A stretch of 64,000 nt of DNA from Gracilariopsis chorda (GCA_003194525.1 NBIV01000006.1:372001-436000), one strand, 5' to 3'; positions 11,095 to 21,757 are shown, counted from the stretch's first letter. Translations and numbers: made by a program. The notes: generated from the sequence alone by a model not told the origin.

Positions 11095-12145
11095 TCACGA
11101 CACTGATGCCTCAGCTCCCCATTATTTTTCCCTTTACAGGGTGGCTTTCCCGCTTTCTACGGCTCGTGTTCACGCGTGCCAGTAACGTGGAAACCTCACC
11201 TCTCTAGAGGACGACCACCCCCATACACCGCTACTGCGGATATCCGATTCTTGCCTCAACCTCCCTGCGTAAGTCTCGACGGATGGCTTCGGCCTTACAA
11301 ACCGACATATTCGTGCCACTCCTGGGAGGACTCTACCCAACTGGGCTGACCTCTGACGAGGAAAGATCCCAAACGTCTTCCGGTGCGCTCCCGCTTTCGG
11401 GCATTGCACTACAAATGAGAGCGATGAATTAAAGCATTATCTTGTTGGAAGATCTTGGTTGACATAGGTTTAAAAGGTTCTGCACTCTAAGGTAGTGAAA
11501 CAAGCTCCAATCTCTCAAAGTACTTCCTAGAATCCTTATTGCCAGTCAAGCACATGAACTTACTCACCCTGTAGAAAGAATTAGCTCCCCAGACCATGAT
11601 TCAAATACTTCCTTCCGCATGGGAGGACAAGCGTCTTGGTTCCGTCCTAAAATCACGCCATTAATATTAAAATTCATCAGGACCATCTAAGTTGAACTTC
11701 TTCTCATCTGAGAAAACAACTTTGTTCCAAAAAAATTCTCCCTTCGAAGAATTGCGCCGGGGCAATTAAATACGTGCAATTTTATGAGCTAGAGTCATCT
11801 TTGGGCCTTACTACATCTTGGAATATTTCAAATTCTCATTCTCTTTGAGAAGCTGCTGTACCCGTCGCACAGATATCTGCAGATTAAGGTCCTTTTTGAG
11901 GTCAGAAGCACTGGCATTTCTTTTTGCGCTCTACGTAGAAGAGCGCGATGTTGCTGCGGAGAGATTTTTTGGGTGTTTTTTGCAATATAAGGTGGTTTAT
12001 GCCGGTTTTTGGAACTAAGAAAGCTGCGTACAGCTCCTACGGATCGCTAGACATGATCTGCTATCTGTTGGAGAGACATTCCTTCATGGCGGAGTGCAGA
12101 TATTTGCCCTTTTTCGTATCGGGTCAAATATTTACCTCTTGCCAT

Positions 12146-12953
12146 TTCTGGAGCTACGGAGGACATAAGAGTGAAGGGAAATACTGGCAGTAACGGGTAG
12201 TAAGGATTATGAGGCAATAGATTTGAATTCTGAGGAAGTTCCGCCTTTTTCATGACATGTGTCAAATACTATTTGGTGTGTTTAAAGGAATTATGTGACA
12301 TGTTTTATTGATATCATAACCCTAGATGGTTTCTATGGGGAGAAGTGACTACAACTGTTGTTAGTAGGCTAATGTTCAACGTGCAAGCACAGCTTCGTGC
12401 TGCTGCTGCATTCTCAATTTGACAATAAAGGCTTGTTGCATGGTGTGCCTAAAGCAGTTGTGCGCACTGTATCTACCGACGGGTACCTTTTTTACCGTTG
12501 GTAGGACGGGGCACTGAAGCGCAATGCGCAGCTGCCGCGAGTGGCGGTGAACAGCAACATACTGTTTCGCAACACAGCGCCCGATCCGAACAGCAAACCG
12601 ACGTCGGTCTCAAAGATGCGGTCGGCACGCGCATACAGCCAGCAAGAGCAAATCAACGCCCAGTGTGCCGGCACGCGTGACAAAACATCACCCCTCCCCC
12701 CGCCGCTCCGCTCGCCTCGCGAATCTTCCGCAACCGCCGCGCAGCAGCCACCCGCAGTTCGTCAGGAGCACAGCGAGGCATTCATACAACTCTTATTCTC
12801 CCCAGAATCTTACACGCTGTGCGTCACGCTGCCACTCTATGAGCTCCGCTCACCCCGCCCCCCGGCCCCCTGCGCCGCACAACCCCCCCCACCTCGCCCT
12901 CCGCCACCTCCGCCCCCCTACTCCCCTGCCGACCCCCACGTTGTTACGAAGGG
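12146..12953. other. Intergenic; strongly C-rich region upstream of the phosphate transporter
   Basis: From about 12680 the plus strand is strikingly C- and pyrimidine-rich, with little G. The frame of the downstream transporter stays open through here from 12541, but this is low-complexity sequence upstream of the TATA box and probably untranslated. No other gene is seen. Confidence 0.5.
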
Positions 12954-12961
12954 TATATATA
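12954..12961 (+). promoter_or_regulatory. TATA box of the PiT gene
   Basis: TATATATA stands alone in C-rich DNA about 160 bp upstream of the ATG at 13123. It would give a 5' leader of roughly 130 nt, which includes a run of C residues (about 13080-13093). Its position supports 13123, not an earlier codon, as the start. Confidence 0.6.
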
Positions 12962-13122
12962 GTGTGCTGTCCCGTCCGCACCGCCAGTCGACGCACCGCC
13001 CTACCTGCTCGCCTGACGTGATTCGTCGCCCCTTACCGCAACTCTCTGTTCACAGCCCGTTCTTCGTCAACTTGTCCCCACCCCCCCCCCCCCTCTCATC
13101 CTTCCACGCATCCGTCGCACCC

Positions 13123-15084
13123 ATGGCGTCTCCCTCCCTCGACTTCAGCTGGCCGCTAGACCAAACCGTCCGCGAAACCGTGGGCGGCGCCGTACAGATC
13201 AACTCCGTGTCCAACTACTACTGGATGGTCGTAGTAGGGGGCATCCTAGCTTTTGCAATGGCCTGGGGTATCGGCGCCAACGACGTCGCCAATGCATTCG
13301 CCACATCAGTCGGAGCGGGCTCCCTCTCCCTCAAGTGGGCCTGTGCAATCGCCGCCGTCATGGAGTTCAGTGGCGCCCTTCTGCTGGGCGGAAACGTCAG
13401 TGACACCGTGCGAAAGAAGATTATTGACCCGGACGTATTCGACCCTAACCAGCCAAACGGCGCGCTTAATGGCCCTGAAATCCTCATGACTGGCTTTCTT
13501 GTCGCTCTCATGGCCGCCACTGTCTGGCTTATTATCGCAACCTATCTCAGTCTGCCAGTGTCCACCACCCACTCAATCATCGGCGCGCTTGTCGGCGTTG
13601 GAATTGCCTATCGGGGCGGAGGCACTGTCAACTGGTTTGAGGGTGACACTTTCAAGAAGAAGCTCAAGGGTGTTGTCGGTGTAATCTTATCATGGATCAT
13701 TTCACCACTTCTCTCCGCTGTGTTTGCAGTTATCTTCTTCCTCATAGTGCGTACGCTGGTGCTGAGAAGGAAAGACCCCGTCCGCAATGGACTTATCTTT
13801 ATGCCCTTGTTCTACGGATTCGCTGTCGCCTTGGCTGTCTTCTTCATCATCTACAAGGGTGATTCTAGATTCGACATTGCAGAGGATCTCGGTGTTGGAC
13901 CTTGTATTGGTATTGCACTCGGATCTGGCGCTGTCGTCGCTATCATATCCGCATTCACCATTGTTCCTTTGGCGAAGCGCTACCTTGCCAGATGGGAGGC
14001 CCGTCGACAGGAGGCTCAGGACAACCCCGAAGCGGCTGCGAAGAAGGCCGAGAAGAGTAAGAAGGTTCACGATGCGCTTCGAAAGGTTGGTGTCAACGTC
14101 AGTATCAAAGAAGAACTAGATGAAGATGTCATTCGCATTCATGACAGCGCGGAGGATTTCGACCCCAAGGCCGAGCAACTGTTCACATGGATCCAGATTT
14201 TCACGGCGGCGTTTGATTCATTCGCCCATGGCGCCAACGATGTCGCTAATGCCATTGCCCCGTTTGCTTCTATTTTTCAACTGCACCGTAACCACGGTAT
14301 CATCAGTGGCCCGGAAACGGCTGAATTTGAATCTGATGGCACATTTACGGATGGTGAAAAAGATGGTGAGTCGTTTAGGGAAGGAGACGATCTTCCTAAT
14401 CATGCTGCATTCTGTGGAACCGTGGACGGAAGAGACTACTTCCAATGTACGGATACGCCGGCCTTCCCGTTCGCAAACTCGCACTCTCCGCGAGCGCAGA
14501 GTGTACGTCTGGACCAGTACGACGAAAATGGTGACTTGGTCTCAAGTGATAGCCTTTGCTACACTAACTGTAATCGCGGTTCCTACTCTTCTTTTGACGG
14601 CCTCAAACAGGATGTGCCGCTGTGGATCTTGGCAATGGGTGGTGTTGGTATCGTGCTCGGTCTTGCCATGTGGGGTTACCGAATCATTTTGGCTATCGGT
14701 GTTAAGCTTACTAAGCTCACCCCGTCTCGAGGCTTCTCTATCGAGATTGGCGCTGCCATTACTGTGCTCATTGCCTCGCAAATTGGCATCCCTGTGTCCA
14801 CTACTCACTGTCAAGTCGGTGCCACTATGGGAGTTGGCTTGGTTGAGTTCAAGAGGAGCACCGTGAACTGGAAGCAGTTTGTATTCATTTGCATTGGTTG
14901 GGTGTTCACTGTTCTGTTTACCGGTCTCGTATCGGCGGTTATCTTCCTTGTGATTACACGCAGTCCGCAAAACTTCTCGGCTACTGCGTCAACACTCGAC
15001 TACTGTCCGGGTCAACGCCTGTTCTTGTACGACTCTACCATACAGAAGTTCCGTGGAATTTCGTGTGCTGGAGTTGACTTTTGA
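13123..15084 (+). CDS. Sodium-dependent inorganic phosphate transporter, PiT family
   Basis: This 653-residue membrane protein should take up phosphate with Na+ across the plasma membrane. The two PiT signatures are present: GANDVANA at about residues 51-58 and again at 370-377 (HGANDVANAIAPF). These mark the inverted halves of the transporter (PF01384). Each half also has the VSTTH motif (PVSTTHSIIGA and PVSTTHCQVGA). Hydrophobic helices fill both ends. A charged cytosolic loop (residues about 280-350) precedes the second half, and a Cys-containing insertion lies between the second signature and the last helices. Length fits Pho89/PiT-1 relatives. The frame is open upstream to 12541, but 13123 is the first ATG after the TATA box. 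No intron is needed. Confidence 0.93.
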   Translation: MASPSLDFSWPLDQTVRETVGGAVQINSVSNYYWMVVVGGILAFAMAWGIGANDVANAFATSVGAGSLSLKWACAIAAVMEFSGALLLGGNVSDTVRKKIIDPDVFDPNQPNGALNGPEILMTGFLVALMAATVWLIIATYLSLPVSTTHSIIGALVGVGIAYRGGGTVNWFEGDTFKKKLKGVVGVILSWIISPLLSAVFAVIFFLIVRTLVLRRKDPVRNGLIFMPLFYGFAVALAVFFIIYKGDSRFDIAEDLGVGPCIGIALGSGAVVAIISAFTIVPLAKRYLARWEARRQEAQDNPEAAAKKAEKSKKVHDALRKVGVNVSIKEELDEDVIRIHDSAEDFDPKAEQLFTWIQIFTAAFDSFAHGANDVANAIAPFASIFQLHRNHGIISGPETAEFESDGTFTDGEKDGESFREGDDLPNHAAFCGTVDGRDYFQCTDTPAFPFANSHSPRAQSVRLDQYDENGDLVSSDSLCYTNCNRGSYSSFDGLKQDVPLWILAMGGVGIVLGLAMWGYRIILAIGVKLTKLTPSRGFSIEIGAAITVLIASQIGIPVSTTHCQVGATMGVGLVEFKRSTVNWKQFVFICIGWVFTVLFTGLVSAVIFLVITRSPQNFSATASTLDYCPGQRLFLYDSTIQKFRGISCAGVDF

Positions 15085-18000
15085 GGTTGCATCAATCTAT
15101 TCTTTTTTTTGTCTTATTATTGCCATGTCTGTCTATCTGTCTCTCTTTGTGTCCTTGTTCATATTCTTCTGTGTATGTCGTGTCGAACAGCTGGTGTTAG
15201 TGAAGCGGTTTGTGTGAGAGGTAAAACGTTTTCGGGGCCATCTTTCAATTGTCTCAGGTTTATGTTTCTTCCAGGGATTGCACAGAAGAACAAGATCGCT
15301 ACATTGCATCGTTCTTGATACTGTGTTGGTGTCACTGGCTGAGTTGCAGTTTTCCTCTCTTCCAATTGGTTTCCTTGTCCAACTCCTTGGGTTCCCATTC
15401 AGCCGTGTGACTGTGTTCAGGCAAGAACGCACAATTTGCCATTTCAACTCAGCAAAGCACCTCTTGGCTGGGTTCGGTGTTGGGATCGAGCAGCAATGAA
15501 TTGGGGGGTATGAAAGCTCACTTTCTAGGGTTAACTAGGCTTAACCGAGAGATAGCCTTTTATCTCCCTTGTCGTTTGTAACCCTTCCTAACCTAGCTTT
15601 TTGCGCACAAGATCAATCTCACCTTCAGTTGTTTCGTGTATAACCCTTCGGTACATACTGTAGATAGCCTCGGCACATGGCAACGTTTAGCCCTCTCTGC
15701 AAGTTTCATGGAGAATGCGTGACAGGCGCTCGTTTTCAGTGAGTTGGAAGGTCTACGCAGCATAGAGAATCTGTGGACGTAACTTCGGCAGTCAGGCACT
15801 ACACGTACTGAAATGCAGTGCAGGCACTACACGTACTGAAATGCAGTGCAGGCACAACTGGCATGCATGGAGTGAAGGGGTCGCTATGAAAGAAGGTAAA
15901 CGGGTGACAATCAACAAGCAAAGTCCTGTCTTGCACTGAGATAAAGGACAGTATTTGTTGGCTCCCCACATGATGAGAATGCGTGGATATGGCTTTTCCA
16001 TCATACAAGCTGGAGCTGCAATGTCGCTCGTTTCGCGCGTCGTGCGCACGATTGGAGATGCGTCTGTGTGTTGAGATCGTGAGATCGCTCGTCGTACCAC
16101 ATTACAGTCCTCGCTTTGTAGCATTCTAACCGTTTTCTCCTGGGGCAACACAGCACCCACTGGTGAGGCTCAAACGAGGTAAATGTTTTCGTGCTGAAAT
16201 TCGCATTCCATTATCGCAAGATAGAGCTCACCACAACTCGAAAGATCGCACATTCGAGGTTTCTAGACTCGGGCCCGTAGCTCAACAGATATATACATAT
16301 ATATTATTTCATACGCATCAGAGTAGTGTTGAACAATACAACAACAACGGTTCTTCAGCAGTTTAGTCCGAAACCTGCAGAAGTTTTGCATAGCTAAGCA
16401 ATCGAAATTTGAAATCTCCCTGGCTCGAAAAAATGCGCACGTGCTTCAAGGATGAATTCCTCTCCAAAACAGCTATGTCTTTTCAACCCGCTCCCGCTGT
16501 GTGCACAACTTCCCAAAGGTTCATGCGAGTTGGATGGAAGTCTTGTGGATAGCGACTATCACTGCTATAGAAACCGGAGCTTCACTGGGCAGCCTGAAGA
16601 TGCCCCCCATCCGCTTTATCACATTTTCCTATGGTAGCGAGGCAACCCATCACGAGTCAAACGCAACAGGACTACTTGAGGAATCGCGTGCTTTCGCAAT
16701 ATGGAGAGTTGAGGCATGGTGTTACTTTCCTTGAATACTCCTTGCTAGCTCTAGGTCGTGGATTATTATTCTTGAGACTACGTGTACCGTTGCACCTGCC
16801 AAAGGGAAAGTGCCCTCGGCCATGACACTGGAAGGGGGGTAAGTGTGCAACAATGACATGTAATGGCTCTCACATTATTCATGGAAATCATTTTCTATAT
16901 TAAGAAAGTGACGTAACACCACAGCCAATCACCCTGTTTCGTTAATTCAGGTAAAGAGCTACCAAAGAGCAGGTAATCTTTGTCCCTATCGGTGGGCTCG
17001 AAGGATAGACCGAGTGCTCTTCATCTTCAGAATTGCATAAAAGTTCCATCTTTTGTGGATATCAGTAATCAATCCTTCATCGTCATGAACAAGCATTGGC
17101 TATCAACGAAAAACAGTCCAAGGTTTCAATACTCTCCGAATCGATTTTAAGAATGCACACTGCACTCCCTGCGATTAATCTATCAAGGGCTTGGAGTGGC
17201 AGCAGTAGTGAAAAAATGGTCGTAAAGAGTGTTGGAACTCTTACGGAGACAGGAGTTCTTTGATAAGAGCTCCTACCACGCTTTCGGAATTAGTAGCGTT
17301 CGCCCTTAAACACACATACATTCATACATACTTAAGATTGTTCAAGGTTGATTCTGCGAGCAGGTGTTCGATGGGAATACGACGGAAAACCTTGTGGATG
17401 CGTAATGAGCATCACTTGCCCGTGAAGTGTACACAACGGAAGGAATTCGGGAAGACGGCAACAGGGATTATGCTAGTAGTGATGAGGGTCTACTTCTACT
17501 CTGCCGAAGTAGCGGCGTTGGGGATGCTTGAAAGGAACAGCGGCAAAGCTCACAGATTCCCGGGGCTTAGCGATGGTGTTTAGGCCCCTCCCTGACCACG
17601 AAAAAGCTATCTATCTACTGATGGGCTGCAAACCCAGTGGGCATAGAAAGAAAGCGCATACTCAGACAGTGTAGAAGTCTTAAACTAAGGAGCTCGGCAG
17701 TGAACGAATTCACTTCGAAGAGCGTACACACTAGCTACCTTTACTATCTACAGCTACAGTATTAACAGGGTTAGCAGTCCAGTCATTGTATCCTGCCTCA
17801 GTGATCTATTCTACTAGCTCTACATCATCTAGCATAGCATACAGGTTGGAAGCATGAATCGATGCAGAAATGAGTCCGGAGCAAACAGGGAGGGCCAATC
17901 CTGATCTGAATGCATTCAATATGATGGATTGATTCATGATGGACTCAATCATCCACTCGCAATAAAGCAGTTCACGGTTAATGTTGTCGTGCTCAACGAA

Positions 18001-18317
18001 ACAAATGTGAGGCGCTCACGGCTCCCGTCATCTGCCCCTTCTCTTCATCGTATTCACAAACCCATCGATGCGAGGAGTGCTATCTGTTCAAAGATTGTTG
18101 CAAAGCCCGACTTGGGTCATCGTGGTCGACAAAATGTGAGGAGTTCTTCAATTCACCAAACAAGCGTGACGCTCATAGGGGTGGACATGTGTTCTCACGG
18201 CAACAATCGTTTGCCCTTACCGCTCAGTAGCACAGCTGTGCTCTCGCAAGTATGGCCATCCAAAATCGTTACCAGTGGATGGTACGCTTGGTAAATAGAG
18301 ATATGCGCAAGACGAGC
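15085..18317. other. No gene recognised between PiT and sulfotransferase
   Basis: The first few hundred bases are probably the PiT 3' UTR. Short ORFs such as 17260-17583 and 17929-18294 (+) have no recognisable motif. An AT-repeat tract sits near 16290-16306. A 43-bp sequence near 17270-17312 is shared with 26123-26166. Confidence 0.5.
15793..15848. repeat. Perfect 28-bp tandem duplication
   Basis: The unit beginning CAGGCACTACACGTACTG is present twice without a mismatch (15793-15820 and 15821-15848), and a third copy begins (CAGGCAC) before the match is lost. Recent slippage or duplication is the simplest reading. Confidence 0.9.
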
Positions 18318-19343
18318 TTAAACAGATGTAGGATATTTGATCGCACCTACTTTTGATTCAAGCGCAAAGCGATGCAACTGCCCTGCAGCCAACTCCGGTA
18401 CGAGCAAATTGTAACTCTTAGAAGCATGCTCCTGACGTACACCGTCGGAAACTAAATCCACAAAGGGCAATCTTCTTAGCAGAGGGGTCAAGTTGGTTAC
18501 ATTTGATAAATCGTCCACATCAAGTACGATATGATACGATATATACTCAAAGAAGAACTGTTGCGGTCGAATGTGAATGTCGAGTTTGCGCAGATGCTTA
18601 AGTTTGGAGGCGAATGGCAGAGTGCGGTTTGAGGTGACGATTTGACGGCATCGATCAAGTGCTTCTGCGAATTCGGAAATATTCATACAGTTCGGTTGCG
18701 TCAGTGGTAATGCAGCTTGTCTTCGAAGAGTAGGTACCATAGATTCTCGATTCCTTACGTCCGTGCCGTACAACGTTGTGTTACATGTGAATTTCGATTT
18801 GAAAGCTGATAAAAGTCTGTCGTATGGATTGCGTTGGATTGCGACACGAAGTGTAGTAGCTCCTGTGAGGACCTTCCGACGGTGAGGAAGCGACAGGTTG
18901 TAGAGATAGGTGGCTTGGTTATTCCAACAGGGGGAATGAACATTGTGTACATATGAGCCGCATTGTTTGACGGAGTATCTTGGAACACCTGTGACGCCTG
19001 CGAAAATGCATTGAAACAGTGAGGTGGATCCGCCTTTCGCTAGCGTTGCTAGCAGGATATCTGCGCTGGGGATGTAAACAAAGTCTCGATTTTTGTCGGT
19101 AATAAGTTTGAGCAGGGCATCGTCGTCAGCAAGGGGCGAAGTGAGGCGCGCTGAGCCCGGCACTATGGAGGCAGAAGGAAGCAATAGGTGCAGATCCGAA
19201 AAGTAGAGAACAACAAGAGCCGGCATAAAGACGGCCACCAACAAAGTGAGATGAAGGAGTGATAAGCGTGGTAGTATCGGTGTACAGCTATCGGCGCGTA
19301 TGGGACGCGGCACGCTCACGAACGTTAGCGACATTCTGGACAT
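18318..19343 (-). CDS. Golgi-type carbohydrate sulfotransferase (Sulfotransfer_2-like)
   Basis: Predicted 341-residue type II membrane protein that would transfer sulfate from PAPS to a polysaccharide in the Golgi lumen. A short basic N-terminus is followed by one hydrophobic anchor (about residues 27-49). The 5'-phosphosulfate-binding loop reads LAKGGSTSL (about 101-109), where relatives have PKxGSTS. The 3'-phosphate-binding motif is VAIQRNPYDRLLSAF (about 167-181, R.P..R..S.F). Several N-glycosylation sequons (NVT, NRT, NTT) lie on the lumenal side. Sulfated galactans dominate red algal cell walls and such enzymes are numerous there, so a wall role is likely; the substrate cannot be read from the sequence. 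The first ATG of a single uninterrupted frame was used; a second Met at residue 4 is possible. Confidence 0.85.
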   Translation of the reverse strand: MSRMSLTFVSVPRPIRADSCTPILPRLSLLHLTLLVAVFMPALVVLYFSDLHLLLPSASIVPGSARLTSPLADDDALLKLITDKNRDFVYIPSADILLATLAKGGSTSLFQCIFAGVTGVPRYSVKQCGSYVHNVHSPCWNNQATYLYNLSLPHRRKVLTGATTLRVAIQRNPYDRLLSAFKSKFTCNTTLYGTDVRNRESMVPTLRRQAALPLTQPNCMNISEFAEALDRCRQIVTSNRTLPFASKLKHLRKLDIHIRPQQFFFEYISYHIVLDVDDLSNVTNLTPLLRRLPFVDLVSDGVRQEHASKSYNLLVPELAAGQLHRFALESKVGAIKYPTSV

Positions 19344-20326
19344 TCTGGATTAGACTTTACATACCGAACGGTACGAAGGGTAGCTAGATGTCATAAATGG
19401 CAGCGCGTCAGACGGTTTGGAGTGGCAAGTTGCTGTCGATGTGCGGCCCATGTGTGGATGCCGTTAAAAGCATTTAAGTTTGCACTGTATTCACCTCCGT
19501 CATGCTACAGCACTGTACCTTCCGTAATTTACGTGTACGATGGCACGTTTCTTTCTAGAAATTCTGTGGCTCATCATCAGGGCGGAGGGAGCTTCCACAT
19601 CTTTGACGGCGCTTTTGTCGCGGGAGGAAGTCTTGTTTTCCTGAAGCATACCGTGGGAACATGATTACCCCGGAGAGCTCAAATGCAAAAGAACGCTTCC
19701 ATCGCCGTCTGTGCCCAACTCTTTCCTCATCAATTGACGCAACCACCTGCCAACAACGACGGTCTGGGGATGACATCGCGCGCTATGGCGTTGCCTCAAG
19801 GTTGAGACCGCCGCCAGACTGCAGCTCTGCTGGTGCTTCGACAGAGCGACATCCCCCGACCAATCTCCTTAGGTAGTGAGGAGCGCATACACGAACGACC
19901 TGACTCGGCGCTGCGTTGGAGTAGGTTTGTACCGCATGCTGTTTCCAGAGGCGTCTACAGAAAACGTGCCGTGAAACAACCTTTCCAGGAAAGCGCTTCA
20001 CTTCTCACAACGCGTAGCTTGAAAGAAGGGCTGATTTCAGAGTCCGCACGACGGAAATCCATAGAGGTTATTAGAATCACCCCGCAATGCGACGTAATCC
20101 TCCCGACTTGAAAGCTAACACCTTATCCTTAAACTACTACTCATTCGCTCAGATCACACTCGCTGGCACACCTGCACTACCAGCTGGATCTGTTTCTGTC
20201 GAAAGAGTATTTCCTCGAGCGGTAATGTACCTTTGTACCCGGCTTGTACCGACGGTACACAGCTTTCATGATGCATGTGTGTTTGTGTGTGTTTGTTTAT
20301 ATGAGCTCGTGTCTCTAATTCCAAGA
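19344..20326. other. No gene recognised
   Basis: Upstream side of the sulfotransferase gene. No clear TATA box is visible before 19343 on the minus strand. ORFs here are short and overlap on both strands. Confidence 0.45.
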
Positions 20327-20872
20327 CTACTGTGGAGGGTAGCGGTTTAACGCTTTAGATTGAAAAGAACCCTCTCTCTCTAGATGTACCAACAACTGTT
20401 CTGGCCAGGTTCTTACTGTTGATTCCGCGTCAGAACATTGCCTCTCTTGGAGAGGTGGAAGTTCTCTACGTCGGTACGCCGCTCTTCGGCGGCATCTAAG
20501 AATGAAATGGTCTACACTATTTAGTATGTTGAGTCCACATCCGACTGGGCAGAAACATTTTTGTTGTGGGTAAACGTAGAAACCGGGTGTATTGATGGGA
20601 CGTGACAGGTAAATATTTGCGCCAAGGCAGTATGCGCTTTTCTTAGTCACTATATTTGGTAGCGGCTCTGGAATTTCGCATATTTTCTCTGCGCTAGGAA
20701 GGCGGATGCAGGTTCTTTGTTCCATTTCCAGGAAGTCGATCTCTTTTTGCAGTTGCTGCAGGATGCGTCGAGCGCTTTCGAGCAAAAGGTCAAATGCATC
20801 CTGTTCAGTCGTGAAATAGAAACGCCCTAATACAGCTGGCCCGTGATTCATGCGATCTATTGTCGAACACAA
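20327..20872 (-). pseudogene. Unknown ORF with LINE-like C-terminal CCHC pattern
   Basis: 181 codons. The N-terminal third is helical (FDLLLESARRILQQLQKEI). Near residues 108-140 the order CPVGCG, then DHFILRC, then RRREL fits the C..CG...H....C...R..L zinc-knuckle found after the reverse transcriptase of many non-LTR retrotransposons. No reverse transcriptase motif is visible next to it, so if the match is real this is only a tail fragment. It could equally be a host orphan gene or a chance ORF. Confidence 0.3.
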
Positions 20873-21669
20873 TCTGAACTACAAATGCAGAAATCATGAG
20901 CTTTCATCTTGACACTCTGCTTTGGTAACACTGTGAAGACTCTAAATCCATTTGCAGCAGCCTACCATCCGTCCATAGCCGCATTACTATATCCATTTCA
21001 TGTCGACTGTGTCCAAAGAGAATGGAAAAAGCAAATTGCATTGATGGCTCAGGTCATAGAAGCCGTGGTTCGCTACAGTACATGCATCAGACTACTAGCT
21101 AGACCCCAGTCCTCTTTTCAAAATCTGCGCTTCACGATCCATCCGCATGCTGGACTATAGAACCCGTACAAATTTTGCTTGGGTAGGAGGGTTAGCAGCC
21201 GTACGGACCGTACGGTACAGTTTCTTTTGGTCATGATAGTTCGCTTAAATCATACCGTGCTACCCTTGGTAGCTGTGCTCGTCTGTCCGACATGATGCTC
21301 AGCGGGTCAATGGTAGCAACGCGATAGGCGCTTGTCTCAAAGTCTAGGTTCGAAGTAGAGCACAAAGTGAGAAACATGTAGACATGGACACGAATAATCC
21401 AATAGCACTGACGAACAAGGGGATGGCGGTTTCTGCAACTATGTCTACTGGAGGTCTAAAGCAGAATCACCTGCGTCACTAGTATGTTATTTAACCGGAT
21501 AATCAAACTCCGTACCTGTATGTTATGTGGCACATGCTTTTGAATAGTATGGTCTCCATAAAAAAGTCAACTCTCAGTCAGTCTCATTTTTGAAGATTCA
21601 TTTCCCTCTGCTGTTGCACTGCTTTAAAAAACAGTGCAACAAAAGGCCGCGGAGACCGCGTTGTTGCGA
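20873..21669. other. No gene recognised
   Basis: Contains a tRNA-like string at about 21290-21360 that does not fold (see the rejected list). Otherwise featureless. Just downstream of the tRNA on the minus strand, T-runs in the complement of 21601-21650 could end Pol III transcription. Confidence 0.4.
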
Positions 21670-21757
21670 TGGATCTGCCGGGCCAATCGTGCACAGCATT
21701 CGATCCCGGTACCTCTCCCATGCTAAGGGAGCACTCTACCAATTGAGCTACAGACCC
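21670..21757 (-). tRNA. tRNA-Ala(AGC) with about 15 extra nucleotides in the T loop
   Basis: Read on the minus strand, the acceptor arm is GGGTCTG/CAGATCC and includes G3-U70, the identity base pair of alanine tRNAs. The D arm is GCTC/GAGT with box A TAGCTCAATTGG. The anticodon arm is CTCCC-TTAGCAT-GGGAG, giving anticodon AGC. The variable loop is AGGTA and the T stem CCGGG/CCCGG. All stems pair. The T loop, however, starts ATCGA as in plant tRNA-Ala but spans 22 bases instead of 7. The gene is therefore 88 nt, 15 more than the usual 73. An intron in the T loop is the best explanation; a damaged tRNA copy is the alternative. T-runs downstream could terminate Pol III. Confidence 0.78.

Larger units (their letters stand above)
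9281..11413 (+). repeat. Solo LTR E (long form of the element-C LTR family), split by a nested LTR
   Basis: It starts with a diverged AAAGTGCAA end and finishes in ATTGCACTACA, and aligns along its length with the 827-bp LTR at 56556-57382. Without its nested insertion it is about 796 bp. The flanks AATTA (9276-9280) and AATGA (11414-11418) look like a 5-bp target duplication with one change. The surrounding Tc1 reading frame is continuous across the two flanks, which fixes the borders. It is much more diverged than the other copies, so it is the oldest of the three nested LTRs. Broken fossil with no internal region. Confidence 0.8.
9004..12145 (-). pseudogene. Tc1/mariner (DD34E) transposase relic, split by LTR insertions
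   Basis: On the minus strand the relic starts with MARGKYLTRYEKGQISAL and a first helix-turn-helix (GMSLQQIADHV). A second one follows (ASDLKKDLNLQISVRRVQQLL, spread across frames). The first catalytic motif FSDEKKF lies near 11700, FQQDNALIHRS near 11435-11460, and WPAKSPD with IIENV near 9190-9225. Disregarding the LTR insertion at 9281-11413, exactly 34 residues separate the second catalytic D from the final E, which is the DD34E spacing of the Tc1 family. The gene is dead: stops follow IADHV, others fall in the middle third and near YANKK, and there are frame changes. The C-terminus is at 9004. Terminal inverted repeats were not found. Confidence 0.85.

Noticed and set aside
12541-13122. 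N-terminal extension of the PiT protein in the same open frame
   Set aside because: Low-complexity Pro-rich sequence that spans the TATA box; the PiT family starts close to the ATG at 13123.
21290-21360. tRNA-like string with GGTTCGAA and a D-loop-like part
   Set aside because: I could not form the acceptor, anticodon and T stems together, in normal or permuted order.
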